Shown: positions 1 to 7,258, counted from the first letter of the stretch. The stretch: 35,519 bases of DNA from Rhodoblastus sp052145335 (GCF_052145335.1 NZ_JBKQOU010000095.1:1-35519); one strand, 5' to 3'. Notes: generated from the sequence alone by a model not told the origin. Numbers and translations: made by a program.

Positions 1-30
1 GACTTTAAGAACAACGCGCAAGCCTATGAA

Positions 31-57
31 AAGGGAGCCTAATGGCTCCCTTTTTTA
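31..57 (+). terminator. Intrinsic terminator of the unit upstream of the window
   Basis: A perfect 7-bp GC-rich stem (33-39 with 44-50, extended by an A-T pair or two) has a TAAT loop and is followed by six T. It would end transcription coming from the left edge. A short open frame from base 1 runs into a TAA at 40-42 inside the loop, so it may also carry the stop codon of the upstream gene, but 13 codons are too few to name it. Confidence 0.85.
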
Positions 58-179
58 TTTGGGTGGGGAGCGAATTTCTCCTCTTCGCGCCCGGTGGAAA
101 ATCTTCAAAGGGTCTTGCCTTGGCGGCGGCAATCCGGTTATGAGAAGCCTCCGTCGTCGGCGCGATCTGCGCCGTCCGC

Positions 180-255
180 AGGAGTGTAGCTCAGTTGGTA
201 GAGCACCGGTCTCCAAAACCGGGTGTCGCAGGTTCGAGCCCTGCCACTCCTGCCA
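180..255 (+). tRNA. tRNA-Trp (anticodon CCA)
   Basis: This is a 76-nt tRNA. The acceptor stem AGGAGTG (180-186) pairs with CACTCCT (245-251), followed by discriminator G252 and an encoded CCA (253-255). The anticodon stem CCGGT/ACCGG (206-210/218-222) encloses a loop with anticodon CCA at 213-215, and the T-arm has the usual GGTTCGAGCCC-type sequence. In most Proteobacteria tRNA-Trp sits directly before secE; here about 5.4 kb of other genes lie in between. Confidence 0.98.
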
Positions 256-472
256 GTTTTTCCTACTAAAAGCAGATAGTTGTGGGCGTGTTCGCCGTCT
301 TCGCCCCAAAATGCGAGCCGCGCTGTCACGATAAATTGTCGATGGGTTTCCACGCCCGGTGATATGTTAGCGCCGTTCAGGGCTCGCGGCGCCAGTCGAA
401 TAGGCGCGCGAGGGGCGCCATCGGCGCGGCGTAGTTTACACGCGGGCCCCAGCCCATAAAACGGAGGCGATC

Positions 473-928
473 ATGATGGACAATGTTCAATTGGTTCAAT
501 CGCTTTACGCTGCTTTCGGACGGGGCGACATCAATGCCATAGTCGAGGCGTGCGATCCCAACATCGCCTGGTTTTCAAACGCCGACCCGGCGCTGCTTCC
601 CTATGGCGGCGAACGCCGGGGCCTCGATGGCGTGAGGTCGTTTTTTCGCGAAGTGGCCGCCAATGTCGAGTTCGAATCCTTCCAGCCGCTGGAGTTTTTC
701 GGCGGCCCCGATTTCGTCGCCGTTCTTGGGCGTTCAATCTCGCGCGCGAGGGGAACAGGCGCCCGCGTCGAAGACCAATGGATGCACATGTTCAAGATCA
801 GAAATGGCAAGGTGACCGAGTTCAGGGTTTTCGGCGACACTCATGCGGCGGTGCAGGCGCATTTCGGCGGCGACATCCACTCCGTAACGGTGGCTCCGTC
901 GGAGGCGACGGCGCGGCTGCAACATTGA
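473..928 (+). CDS. SnoaL-like / nuclear transport factor 2 fold protein
   Basis: A 151-aa protein of the NTF2-like superfamily (SnoaL / ketosteroid isomerase-like). The opening helix with the pattern VQSLYAAFGRGDINAIVE, followed by a Trp/Asp-containing segment and later beta strands (around residues 85-125, including a WMHMFKIRNGKV region), is typical of these cone-shaped small-molecule-binding or isomerase domains. The usual family length is 120-150 aa, so it looks complete. An ATG preceded by GGAGG is chosen; the next codon is also ATG. No substrate can be read from the sequence. It stands alone, with a terminator about 30 bp downstream. Confidence 0.8.
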   Translation: MMDNVQLVQSLYAAFGRGDINAIVEACDPNIAWFSNADPALLPYGGERRGLDGVRSFFREVAANVEFESFQPLEFFGGPDFVAVLGRSISRARGTGARVEDQWMHMFKIRNGKVTEFRVFGDTHAAVQAHFGGDIHSVTVAPSEATARLQH

Positions 929-960
929 ACGTCGAAGGCTCGCTCATTGAGTCAGACTCG

Positions 961-991
961 CCGGCGGCTTCCGATCGCGCCGCCGGTTTTT
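961..991 (+). terminator. Intrinsic terminator after the SnoaL-like gene
   Basis: An 8-bp perfect stem (CCGGCGGC 961-968 with GCCGCCGG 979-986) is followed by five T. It closes the single-gene unit 473-928. Confidence 0.8.
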
Positions 992-1122
992 GCAAGCACT
1001 TCATGCGCGGACGCGGCGCGTCGCGGCTTTTTTGCAAAGATACGCTTTGATCAAGGTCATGGACAGCATTGCCTCGCGGCGTAGGTTCGTTCCCCCGATA
1101 TCGTCACCAGTCGAGGCAATAC

Positions 1123-1386
1123 GTGAACCACCATCATCGTAAAATTCTGCATTCGCTCTTTGCTCATCCCGTGAGCGCGAATATCGATTTCAAAGACGTC
1201 AATCACGTTCTGACCGAGCTTGGCGCCGACATCGAAAACAAGACGGGCAGCCGGATTGACGTATCCCTCAAGGGACAAAAGGCCGCTTTCCATCACGTCA
1301 CTCATAGCGTGCCAAAAAACGAGGTCATGCAAATCAGGAAATTCCTGGAGGCCTGTGGCATCACTCCGGAAGCCTTTCCGGTCTGA
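1123..1386 (+). CDS. HicA/YcfA-like small protein without an obvious antitoxin
   Basis: An 87-aa protein read from a GTG start with GAGG six bases upstream. An in-frame start at 1069 would add 18 poorly conserved-looking residues and has no better ribosome site. The pattern LFAHP..(N)I.F.DV...L..LGA, then GSR, an FHH-containing strand and a C-terminal helix VRKFLE-like (here IRKFLEACG), matches the YcfA/HicA dsRNA-binding fold. True HicA toxins carry a catalytic His in a G-S-H motif; here the position reads GSR, so toxin RNase activity is doubtful. No HicB-like partner is adjacent. The Rhizobiales homologues I recall are standalone proteins, so it may have a housekeeping RNA-binding role. Confidence 0.6.
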   Translation: MNHHHRKILHSLFAHPVSANIDFKDVNHVLTELGADIENKTGSRIDVSLKGQKAAFHHVTHSVPKNEVMQIRKFLEACGITPEAFPV

Positions 1387-1407
1387 GTCCGTTTTCCCGG
1401 CTCCAGT

Positions 1408-2472
1408 TCAGCCGTTCAAAAATCCCAGAACCGCATTCTCGAAGTCCTTCGGCGCTTCGAGATGCGGCACATGGCCGACGCCGGCGAACTCGACCAGCTT
1501 CCAGCTCGGAAATTCGCGCGCCACGTCCCGCGCCGCGTCGATGAGGCCAGGGATTTTTCCGCGCATTTCCGGCGGGGCGTAGGAGACCAGGGGTATGCCG
1601 TGGTCCTGGTCGCCTGCCATCAGCAGCACCGGCGGCCTCAAGCCTCCAAACAGCCCGCGCACCGGGTTTTGATAGATCATTTGGTAAGTCAGCGCCACGA
1701 CGCGCAGAAAACGCGGGTAATCGCCGGAGCCCATCATCCGCGCCCGCCAGACCACGAAGGGTTCGTATTCCGCTGGCGGCAGCTTCGGGAAATAGCGCGC
1801 GACGAAGGCGCGATAGCTCTGTTCGGTCTGGGCGCGCTCCGCCGCCTCCAGAGTCTCGACGGTCTGCGGCGGGATGTAGAGGCGATAGTCGATCAGGCCG
1901 ATCGGGTCTTCCAGCGCCAGCTGGCTGACGCGCCGCGGATAGAGCGAGGCCAGCCGCACCGCCAGCATGCCCCCGGTGGAATGGCCGAGCACGGCGAATT
2001 TTTCCAGCCCGAGAAGATCGGCCAGAGCGGCGGTATTGGCCGCGAGAGCGTCGAATGTATAGGCGCAGAGCGGCTTTGACGACTTGTTGAAGCCGATCTG
2101 GTCGGGGACGACGAGGCGAAAGCCGGCGCGGCGCAAAAACGCGATGGGTCCTGCCCAATAAGACGAATCGAAATTCTTGCCGTGCAGGAGCAGCACCGTG
2201 CGGCCATTGCCGGCGCCTTCCGGCAGGAAATCCATGTAAGCCATGCGGACCGGCTCGCCGGCCATTTCAAGCGCCACGAATTTTATCGGGCCGGGATAGG
2301 GCCAGCCTTCAAGGCATATGCCGAGCGGTTCGGAAAGATCCGCCGCCTGTCTGTCTTCCGCGCGCGCTTGTTGGGGGAGGAGGGCGCCCGCCGTCGCGGT
2401 CAATGCGGCGGCGAGGAGGCGCCGTCTCGCGGGCTCAGCCGGTTCGATCAATGAAGTCCTTGCCGAAGTCAT
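1408..2472 (-). CDS. Exported alpha/beta-fold hydrolase
   Basis: A 354-aa alpha/beta hydrolase. The N-terminus has an ARRRLLAAALTATAGALL segment (about residues 15-32) ending in ARA near residue 38, which reads as a Tat-like signal peptide for the periplasm. The core shows the oxyanion-hole HG (97-98), the nucleophile elbow GHSTGG (Ser165), a candidate acid Asp (288 or 290, in AGDQDHG) and the catalytic His334 in GVGHVPH. Length and order fit the haloperoxidase/epoxide hydrolase-like group with a cap around residues 195-270. The substrate cannot be told. It diverges from the exonuclease gene at 2594 with 121 bp between, which presumably holds both promoters. Confidence 0.85.
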   Translation of the reverse strand: MTSARTSLIEPAEPARRRLLAAALTATAGALLPQQARAEDRQAADLSEPLGICLEGWPYPGPIKFVALEMAGEPVRMAYMDFLPEGAGNGRTVLLLHGKNFDSSYWAGPIAFLRRAGFRLVVPDQIGFNKSSKPLCAYTFDALAANTAALADLLGLEKFAVLGHSTGGMLAVRLASLYPRRVSQLALEDPIGLIDYRLYIPPQTVETLEAAERAQTEQSYRAFVARYFPKLPPAEYEPFVVWRARMMGSGDYPRFLRVVALTYQMIYQNPVRGLFGGLRPPVLLMAGDQDHGIPLVSYAPPEMRGKIPGLIDAARDVAREFPSWKLVEFAGVGHVPHLEAPKDFENAVLGFLNG

Positions 2473-2593
2473 GGAGGTTCCTTCCGATCAGTCAAGTCCA
2501 CGCCATTGTATTTCGCCCCGATCCCGGCGACAAATCGCGGACGAGCCCTTAACGGCGCATTGAGTCGGTTCGCGGCGCCCGCAGGAGCAATGG

Positions 2594-3088
2594 ATGGATT
2601 TCGTCGCGATCGATTTCGAAACCGCCAATTATAGCTCCGACAGCGCCTGCGCGGTCGGGCTGGTGAAAGTCTCGGGAGGAAAAATCGTCGATCGGGTCGT
2701 TCACCTGATCCGGCCGCCCACGCGGCAATTCGTCTTTACCTATATTCACGGCCTGAGCTGGAAAGACGTAGCGGAAGCCGACGATTTCGGGGCGCTGTGG
2801 CCGAAGATCGAGGATTTCATCGAGGGCGCCGAATTCTTCGCGGCCCACAACGCCTCTTTCGACAAGCGCGTCCTTCACGCCTGCTGCGCGAGCTATGGCA
2901 TTGTGGCGCCAACGCTGCAGTTTCATTGCACGGTGCAACTGGCGCGCCGCGCCTGGAACATTCGTCCGACCAAACTTTCCGACGTCTGCCAGCAACTTGG
3001 CATCGCGCTTGATCACCACGAGGCGCTTTCCGACGCCATGGCCTGCGCGCAGATCTATCTCGCCGCCAGCGCCGGCGTTTCCATTTGA
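2594..3088 (+). CDS. DEDDh-family 3'-5' exonuclease (DnaQ-like)
   Basis: A 164-aa stand-alone exonuclease domain related to the epsilon proofreading subunit. Exo I appears as DFET near the N-terminus (residues 7-10), Exo II as AHNASFDKRVL around residue 85, and Exo III as the H-E-A-L-S-D-A pattern near residue 140. The His five residues before the last Asp makes it the DEDDh type; two metal ions are expected to be held by the acidic residues. Lack of other domains and the small size suggest a DNA/RNA trimming enzyme of unknown role. The start ATG has AGGAG six bases upstream. Confidence 0.88.
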   Translation: MDFVAIDFETANYSSDSACAVGLVKVSGGKIVDRVVHLIRPPTRQFVFTYIHGLSWKDVAEADDFGALWPKIEDFIEGAEFFAAHNASFDKRVLHACCASYGIVAPTLQFHCTVQLARRAWNIRPTKLSDVCQQLGIALDHHEALSDAMACAQIYLAASAGVSI

Positions 3089-3132
3089 TGTGAATCGTAT
3101 TAACTTCCCGCTTCGCCCTGGGGAGCATTGTC

Positions 3133-3339
3133 ATGCAGGTCGCCGTTATCGGTTACGGCGCGGTTGGCCGGGAAACCGCGAAAATTCTGGGCGAACGGGG
3201 GGACATGGCGGTCCTTGGCCAGCGGCGGCCGCCCGATGACCTGGGCGTTGGCGCCCGTTTTATCGCCACCGATGTGCTGGACCGCGAAAGCCCGATCGTT
3301 TGCGCTGAAACGCTGGAAAGTTTCCGCCTTTCTCCGTAA
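3133..3339 (+). pseudogene. 5' fragment of an NAD(P)-binding (Rossmann) oxidoreductase/epimerase
   Basis: An open frame of 68 codons starts with a good GGGGAG ribosome site and a textbook dinucleotide-binding start (beta strand, then GYGAVG at residues 7-12). After a second strand ending near FIATDVLD it loses family character and stops. NAD(P)-dependent epimerases and saccharopine dehydrogenase-like proteins of this kind run to about 300 aa, so roughly three quarters are missing. The break lies just before hydrogenase-locus sequence, so a deletion joining the two is the simplest reading. A short functional peptide cannot be excluded. Confidence 0.6.
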
Positions 3340-3397
3340 GCTTCCTCGACCGCCGTGCGTTTTTCCTCTGTGGCGGCGATGGCAAGGCTGCGGCGCC

Positions 3398-4459
3398 ATG
3401 AGCTTCCTCGACGGCGTGTTGAATGTCACAATAGTTCTCCGCGAGGATTGGGTCAGCGAGGTCCGGATAGCTTCGCCGCGGAAGAACGTCGCACCGGTTT
3501 TCATCGGCCGCACGCCTTTGGAAGTCGTGGCGCTGGCGGGAAACCTGTTCTCGTTGTGCCCGGCGGCGCAGTCCCTGGCCGCCCAGTCGGCGGGCGAGGC
3601 GGCGATGGGCCAGTTGCCGGACAACGTGCAGCTCCGCCAGCGCGGCTTGCGGTTGCTGACTGAGAGATTTGGCGAAATGCTGCGCGCCAGTGTGCTGGAT
3701 TGGCCCCAACACGCACCGCCCGACTCCGAAAGCATCGCCGCCTTGCGAGAAATTCTGCCGTTCCTGCGCGAACTGCCGGACTCGGCCAGGTCGCAAAGAG
3801 CATTTGGCCAGGTCCAACAATGGGCGGCAAGGCTTGGGCTGCGTGAATACTCCCGGGGAGAAAGTTTTTTCGGCCGACAATGGTCCGAAGTCGCGGCCGA
3901 TGAAATCCACTGGCTTTTGCGCCGGAGCAAGGCCGATTTCCTCCGTGCGCCGGATGACGGCGCGGTGGCGAAAGCAATGATGGACCCCAGGTTCTCCCTT
4001 AAGCCAGAGCTCCACGGGCGTTGCGTCGAGACCGGCTCTTGCGCGCGCCAAGGCTGCGAGGATTTCGTCCCTTCGCTGTCCGGCCGGCTGGCGGCGCGGC
4101 TCAAGGACATGGCGGCGACGCTCGACGCTATCGGCGCGCTTCTCCAGGGCGGCGAAGCGCCTGCCGAGTTGCTGGCGGCGGCAAACAAAGGCCCGCGCCA
4201 GGGATTTGCGGTGGTCGATTCGGCTCGCGGAAGGCTTTATCACGCCATGCGGCTCGACGGCGGCGGACGGATCGCCGATTATCGCCTTGTCGCGCCGACC
4301 GAATGGAATTTTCATCCCGACGGCCCCTTCGCGCGCATGTTGCGCGGCGGAAAGATCGGAACCGGCGCACAAGCGCGGCGGCGGGTGGAAAGGCTGGCTT
4401 TCGTCTTCGATCCCTGCGTCACGGTCGGGGTGGAAATACTGGACGAAGCCCATGCATGA
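3398..4459 (+). CDS. hupK: HupK-like protein ([NiFe]-hydrogenase large-subunit-related maturation factor)
   Basis: A 353-aa protein read from ATG 3398. The family is related to [NiFe]-hydrogenase large subunits but with incomplete cysteine motifs. FSLC (Cys54) corresponds to the first Cys-x-x-Cys region, ETGSCARQG (211-219) to the large-subunit ETGPLAR-like loop, WNFHPDGPF (303-311) to the pre-C-terminal loop, and FDPC (337-340) to the DPCxxC end with the last Cys missing. HupK helps assemble the uptake hydrogenase active site in rhizobia. The frame stays open upstream to 3128, but that part overlaps the Rossmann fragment in another frame and has no family character. No hupSL or other hyp genes are in view, so it looks orphaned. 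It appears intact but may be a relic. Confidence 0.75.
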   Translation: MSFLDGVLNVTIVLREDWVSEVRIASPRKNVAPVFIGRTPLEVVALAGNLFSLCPAAQSLAAQSAGEAAMGQLPDNVQLRQRGLRLLTERFGEMLRASVLDWPQHAPPDSESIAALREILPFLRELPDSARSQRAFGQVQQWAARLGLREYSRGESFFGRQWSEVAADEIHWLLRRSKADFLRAPDDGAVAKAMMDPRFSLKPELHGRCVETGSCARQGCEDFVPSLSGRLAARLKDMAATLDAIGALLQGGEAPAELLAAANKGPRQGFAVVDSARGRLYHAMRLDGGGRIADYRLVAPTEWNFHPDGPFARMLRGGKIGTGAQARRRVERLAFVFDPCVTVGVEILDEAHA

Positions 4460-4524
4460 AGCGAAGCCATGCATGGAATGTCGCTGACGAGGGCATCGTC
4501 GAAATCCTGCGCGGAGGCGCGTAA
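4452..4524 (+). pseudogene. hypA: Decayed 5' remnant of hypA
   Basis: At 4469 the sequence reads M-H-G-M-S-L, and one base out of frame it continues E-G-I-V-E-I-L-R-G-G-A before a TAA at 4522. HypA proteins begin M-H-E-M-S-L-x-E-G-I-V-E-I-L or very close to it. A second CATGCATG lies 17 bp upstream (4451-4458), where ATG-CAT-GAA (M-H-E) overlaps the hupK stop, so the region seems to carry a short tandem duplication plus a frameshift. Everything after about codon 18 is gone, including both zinc-binding CxxC pairs. In rhizobial hup clusters hypA follows hupK, which supports the call. Confidence 0.65.
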
Positions 4525-4632
4525 ACAGGCGTTCGAATGAAATGGCCTTCCGCGGGAGGATGAGTATAGTGCGCCGTCGAAACCTTGAGCGGCGCGGGTA
4601 TTTTCGCGCCGGGCTATTGCGGGAATATCCTC

Positions 4633-5448
4633 GTGAATATTTTAGAGGTTTTTACCCAGCCGCAGGCTTGGCTCAGCCTGTTGACGCTGACGGCGCTGGA
4701 AATTGTCCTGGGCGTCGACAATCTCGTTTTCGTCGCCGTGGCGACGCAAGGCCTGCCGGCGGGGCAACAGGCCAAGGCCGCGCGTCTCGGCCTCGCTCTG
4801 GCGGTGGTGTTCCGTCTGGCGCTGTTGAGCGGCATGTTCTGGCTGGTTCACTTGAACCAGCCCTTGCTGACGGTCCTCGGCCATAATCTTTCTGGCCGCG
4901 ACGTCATTCTGGTCCTCGGCGGACTGTTCCTGCTGTTCAAGGCCACCGAGGAAATCCACGACGAAATCGACGTGGACGACGAGGACGAGCACCAGGGCAA
5001 GCCTCGCAGTTTCTGGCGCGCCATCGGCATGATCGCTTTGCTCGACATCGTCTTTTCGATCGACAGCGTGCTTACCGCCATCGGCATGGCCGACCATCTG
5101 GAAGTGATGATTGTGGCGGTGCTCATCGCCGTCGGCATCATGATCTGGGCCGCCGCTCCGGTCAGCCGATTCGTCGAGCAGCATCCGACGGTCAAAATGC
5201 TGGCCTTGAGCTTCCTGCTGCTGATCGGCATGACCCTGCTCGCCGATGGTTTCGGCTATCACATTCCCAAGGGCTTCATCTATGCGGCGATCAGCTTCTC
5301 CCTGCTGGTCGAGGGGCTCAACCAGTGGGCGCGGCGCAACCGTGTCCGCGCGCGCCAGGAACGGCTGCGTGCGCGTCAAGGGCCGGGCGCGAGCAAGGAG
5401 GGGCTTGGCGGGGGCGTCGAACCGAATGCGCCCCGCGAACTGGACTAG
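4633..5448 (+). CDS. TerC-family integral membrane protein
   Basis: A 271-aa polytopic inner-membrane protein. It has the two TerC signature segments, EIVLGVDN near residue 24 and DIVFSIDS near residue 140, whose acidic residues are thought to line a metal path, and about seven hydrophobic helices. A charged acidic loop (DVDDEDE) lies in the middle and a basic, disordered tail at the end. Family members (TerC, Alx, YkoY) export metals such as Mn2+ or help metallation of secreted proteins. A GTG start at 4633 is chosen because its N-terminus aligns in length with the family; a TTG at 4585 has no ribosome site. It shares strand with hupK but is not clearly in an operon. Confidence 0.85.
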   Translation: MNILEVFTQPQAWLSLLTLTALEIVLGVDNLVFVAVATQGLPAGQQAKAARLGLALAVVFRLALLSGMFWLVHLNQPLLTVLGHNLSGRDVILVLGGLFLLFKATEEIHDEIDVDDEDEHQGKPRSFWRAIGMIALLDIVFSIDSVLTAIGMADHLEVMIVAVLIAVGIMIWAAAPVSRFVEQHPTVKMLALSFLLLIGMTLLADGFGYHIPKGFIYAAISFSLLVEGLNQWARRNRVRARQERLRARQGPGASKEGLGGGVEPNAPRELD

Positions 5449-5490
5449 GAACAAGGCGGTTTCGCGGGTTGGAGCGCTTCAAGAAAAGCC

Positions 5491-5519
5491 TTGGCGAGGA
5501 GGCGAGCCTTCGTTATATA
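5491..5519 (+). promoter_or_regulatory. Predicted sigma-70 promoter for secE-nusG
   Basis: TTGGCG (5491-5496) and TATATA (5514-5519) are separated by exactly 17 bp, about 105 bp before the secE start. This is the best promoter-like site in the 176-bp gap after the TerC gene and matches what a strongly expressed housekeeping operon needs. Confidence 0.6.
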
Positions 5520-5531
5520 GGGTCTGCATGG

Positions 5532-5557
5532 GGCGCGTGGCCGAAAGGTCCCGCGCC
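5532..5557 (+). promoter_or_regulatory. GC-rich leader hairpin in the secE 5' region
   Basis: GGCGCG (5532-5537) can pair with CGCGCC further on, with an inner GGCC-GAAA-GGTC stem-loop, followed by a T/C-rich stretch. It would lie at the very start of the secE transcript if the promoter at 5491 is used. It could stabilise the mRNA or act as an attenuator; the T run is broken by C residues, so it is not a clean terminator. Confidence 0.35.
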
Positions 5558-5624
5558 ACCTTTCTTTTCACAAGCCGACGAAGCGTTGCAAAAAGACGCA
5601 CGCGCGGATGATTCAGGACGAACG

Positions 5625-5816
5625 ATGGCCAATCCGTTCAAGTTCATGCAGGAAGTGCGCGCCGAGGCCAACAAGGTCACCTGGCCGTCGCGCCGCGAGA
5701 CCTTGATCACCACCGGGCTTGTCGCCTTGATGGTAATGATGGCCGCCTTGTTTTTTGTTTCGGTCGATCAGGTCATTCGCCTCGCCGTCGGCTTCATCCT
5801 CAGCTTCGGGCGCTAG
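5625..5816 (+). CDS. secE: Preprotein translocase subunit SecE
   Basis: A 63-aa SecE of the short alphaproteobacterial type. An amphipathic N-terminal helix carries the conserved EVRAEANKVTWPSRRET segment (residues 10-26), followed by a single membrane helix (about 29-60). SecE braces SecY in the SecYEG channel. The start ATG is preceded by AGGA six bases upstream; an upstream-extended frame exists but is not SecE-like. It is followed by nusG 88 bp downstream, the normal order. Confidence 0.95.
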   Translation: MANPFKFMQEVRAEANKVTWPSRRETLITTGLVALMVMMAALFFVSVDQVIRLAVGFILSFGR

Positions 5817-5904
5817 TCACGGTCTCCTCGAAAGCGAAGGCCGCTTTCATGGAGTTCCTCGCGTCGGCAATTAAACTCAACCCAAGTTCTCCCTGGAAAA
5901 ATTC

Positions 5905-6438
5905 ATGACCAAGCGGTGGTATATCGTCCACGCCTATTCGAACTTCGAGAAAAAGGTCGCGGAAGCGATCAGGGAAGGCGCGGCGCAACGCGGCCTGACG
6001 GATAAATTCGACGAAATCCTCGTGCCGACCGAACAGGTCGTGGAAGTGCGGCGCGGCCGCAAGTTCAACTCCGAGCGCAAGTTTTTCCCGGGCTATGTGC
6101 TGGTTAAATGCGATCTGTCCGACGATGTGTTCCATCTTATCAAGAACACCCCGAAGGTCACCGGCTTTCTCGGCTCCGACAACAAGCCCATGCCGATTCC
6201 AGAACATGAGGCGGATCGGATCAAGGGCCAGGTCGCCGAAGGCGTCGATCGTCCCAAGACCACGATTTCCTTCGAGATCGGCGAAAAGGTCCGCGTCAAC
6301 GACGGCCCCTTCGCCTCCTTCGAGGGCCTGGTCGAGGAAGTCGACGAGAGCCGTTCGCGCGTCAAGGTCGCGGTGTCGATCTTCGGCCGCGCCACGCCGG
6401 TCGAACTGGAATATGGCCAGGTCGACAAGCTGGTTTGA
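5905..6438 (+). CDS. nusG: Transcription termination/antitermination protein NusG
   Basis: A 177-aa NusG. The NGN domain (about 1-110) starts with RWYIVHAYSNFEKKVAE and includes FFPGYVLVK; the KOW domain (about 125-160) has the VRVNDGPFASFEG loop. NGN binds the RNA polymerase clamp; KOW contacts Rho or ribosomal S10. Length is normal. It is followed at once by a strong terminator, so here nusG ends its operon instead of leading into rplK. Confidence 0.97.
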   Translation: MTKRWYIVHAYSNFEKKVAEAIREGAAQRGLTDKFDEILVPTEQVVEVRRGRKFNSERKFFPGYVLVKCDLSDDVFHLIKNTPKVTGFLGSDNKPMPIPEHEADRIKGQVAEGVDRPKTTISFEIGEKVRVNDGPFASFEGLVEEVDESRSRVKVAVSIFGRATPVELEYGQVDKLV

Positions 6439-6462
6439 GGGTTTTCGCCGCAATAAAGAATT

Positions 6463-6488
6463 AAAAGGCCGGTTTGTCCGGCCTTTTT
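6463..6488 (+). terminator. Intrinsic terminator after nusG
   Basis: AAAGGCCGG (6464-6472) pairs with CCGGCCTTT (6478-6486) around a TTTGT loop and is followed by a T run. It separates secE-nusG from the genes that follow. Confidence 0.9.
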
Positions 6489-6596
6489 TCATGTCTTTTT
6501 TCATAACCAGGCGATAGCCGGGTAACACCTTGCGGCTCGCCGAGGCGGCATAATGCCTCCCGCAAGCGCTGGAAAAAAGCGCGACAGGAGGACGAA

Positions 6597-7199
6597 ATGA
6601 GCGGCAAGAGCATTTTGTTGATCACTGGCGATTTCGCCGAGGATTATGAGGTCATGGTTCCGTTTCAGGCCCTGATGGCGGTCGGTCATCGCGTCCACGC
6701 GGTCTGCCCGGACAAGAAAGCCGGCGATACGATCGCCACGGCGATCCACGATTTCGAGGGACAGCAGACCTATAGCGAGAAGCGCGGCCATAATTTCGCG
6801 CTGAACGCCACTTTTTCGGAGATCAAGCCGGAGCAATACGACGCCCTGGTGATCCCGGGCGGCCGGGCGCCGGAATATTTGCGCCTCGACGAGCGGGTGC
6901 TGGCCATGGTCCGGCATTTCTTTACGGCCGGCAAACCCGTCGCGGCGATCTGCCATGGCGCGCAACTGCTGGCGGCGGCGGGCGTGTTGAAGGGGCGCAA
7001 GACATCCGCCTATCCCGCGTGCCGGCCGGAAGTGGAGCAGGCGGGCGGTATTTACGCCAATATCCCCATCGACGCCGCCGTTACCGACGGCAATCTGGTC
7101 ACTGCCCCGGCCTGGCCAGCCCATCCGGCATGGCTGGCGCAATTCCTGGCGCAGGTCGGCGTCTCCATCGGCAGCGGCAATATGGGCGTAGCCGCCTAA
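6597..7199 (+). CDS. DJ-1/PfpI family protein
   Basis: A 200-aa class-I glutamine amidotransferase-like protein. The nucleophile elbow AICHGAQLL puts Cys119 followed by His120 after a beta strand, and Glu15 in GDFAEDYE is the conserved partner acid. GGRAPEYL (89-96) is the oxyanion-side loop. Members include PfpI proteases, glyoxalase III/deglycase-like proteins and Hsp31 relatives; the exact activity is unclear. AGGAGG lies six bases before the ATG, so it should be well translated. It begins the accessory block between nusG and rplK. Confidence 0.9.
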   Translation: MSGKSILLITGDFAEDYEVMVPFQALMAVGHRVHAVCPDKKAGDTIATAIHDFEGQQTYSEKRGHNFALNATFSEIKPEQYDALVIPGGRAPEYLRLDERVLAMVRHFFTAGKPVAAICHGAQLLAAAGVLKGRKTSAYPACRPEVEQAGGIYANIPIDAAVTDGNLVTAPAWPAHPAWLAQFLAQVGVSIGSGNMGVAA

Positions 7200-7226
7200 G
7201 CCAAGCGGGTTTGTTTCAAAGCGGGG

Positions 7227-7258
7227 ACGGCGCGGGTTTGCAAAAACCCGCGACCGTT
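7227..7258 (+). promoter_or_regulatory. Strong stem-loop between the DJ-1 and RHH_4 genes
   Basis: CGCGGGTTT (7231-7239) pairs perfectly with AAACCCGCG (7244-7252) around a 4-nt loop, with an imperfect outer ACGG/CCGT extension. There is no clean T run on the plus strand, so it may be a weak terminator, an attenuator or an mRNA-stabilising element. Confidence 0.5.

Noticed and set aside
1..42. End of an upstream protein gene
   Set aside because: A 13-codon open frame ending in TAA at 40-42 exists, but it is too short to support and the stop lies inside the terminator loop.
3128..3397. Upstream extension of the hupK frame to give a 443-aa protein
   Set aside because: The extension overlaps the Rossmann fragment in another frame, is Arg/Pro-rich, and HupK family likeness begins at the ATG at 3398.
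4525..4632. yybP-ykoY-type manganese riboswitch before the TerC gene
   Set aside because: TerC-family genes often carry one, but I could not find the conserved GGGGAGUA-like and downstream consensus here, only a small GGCGCG/CGCGCC hairpin.
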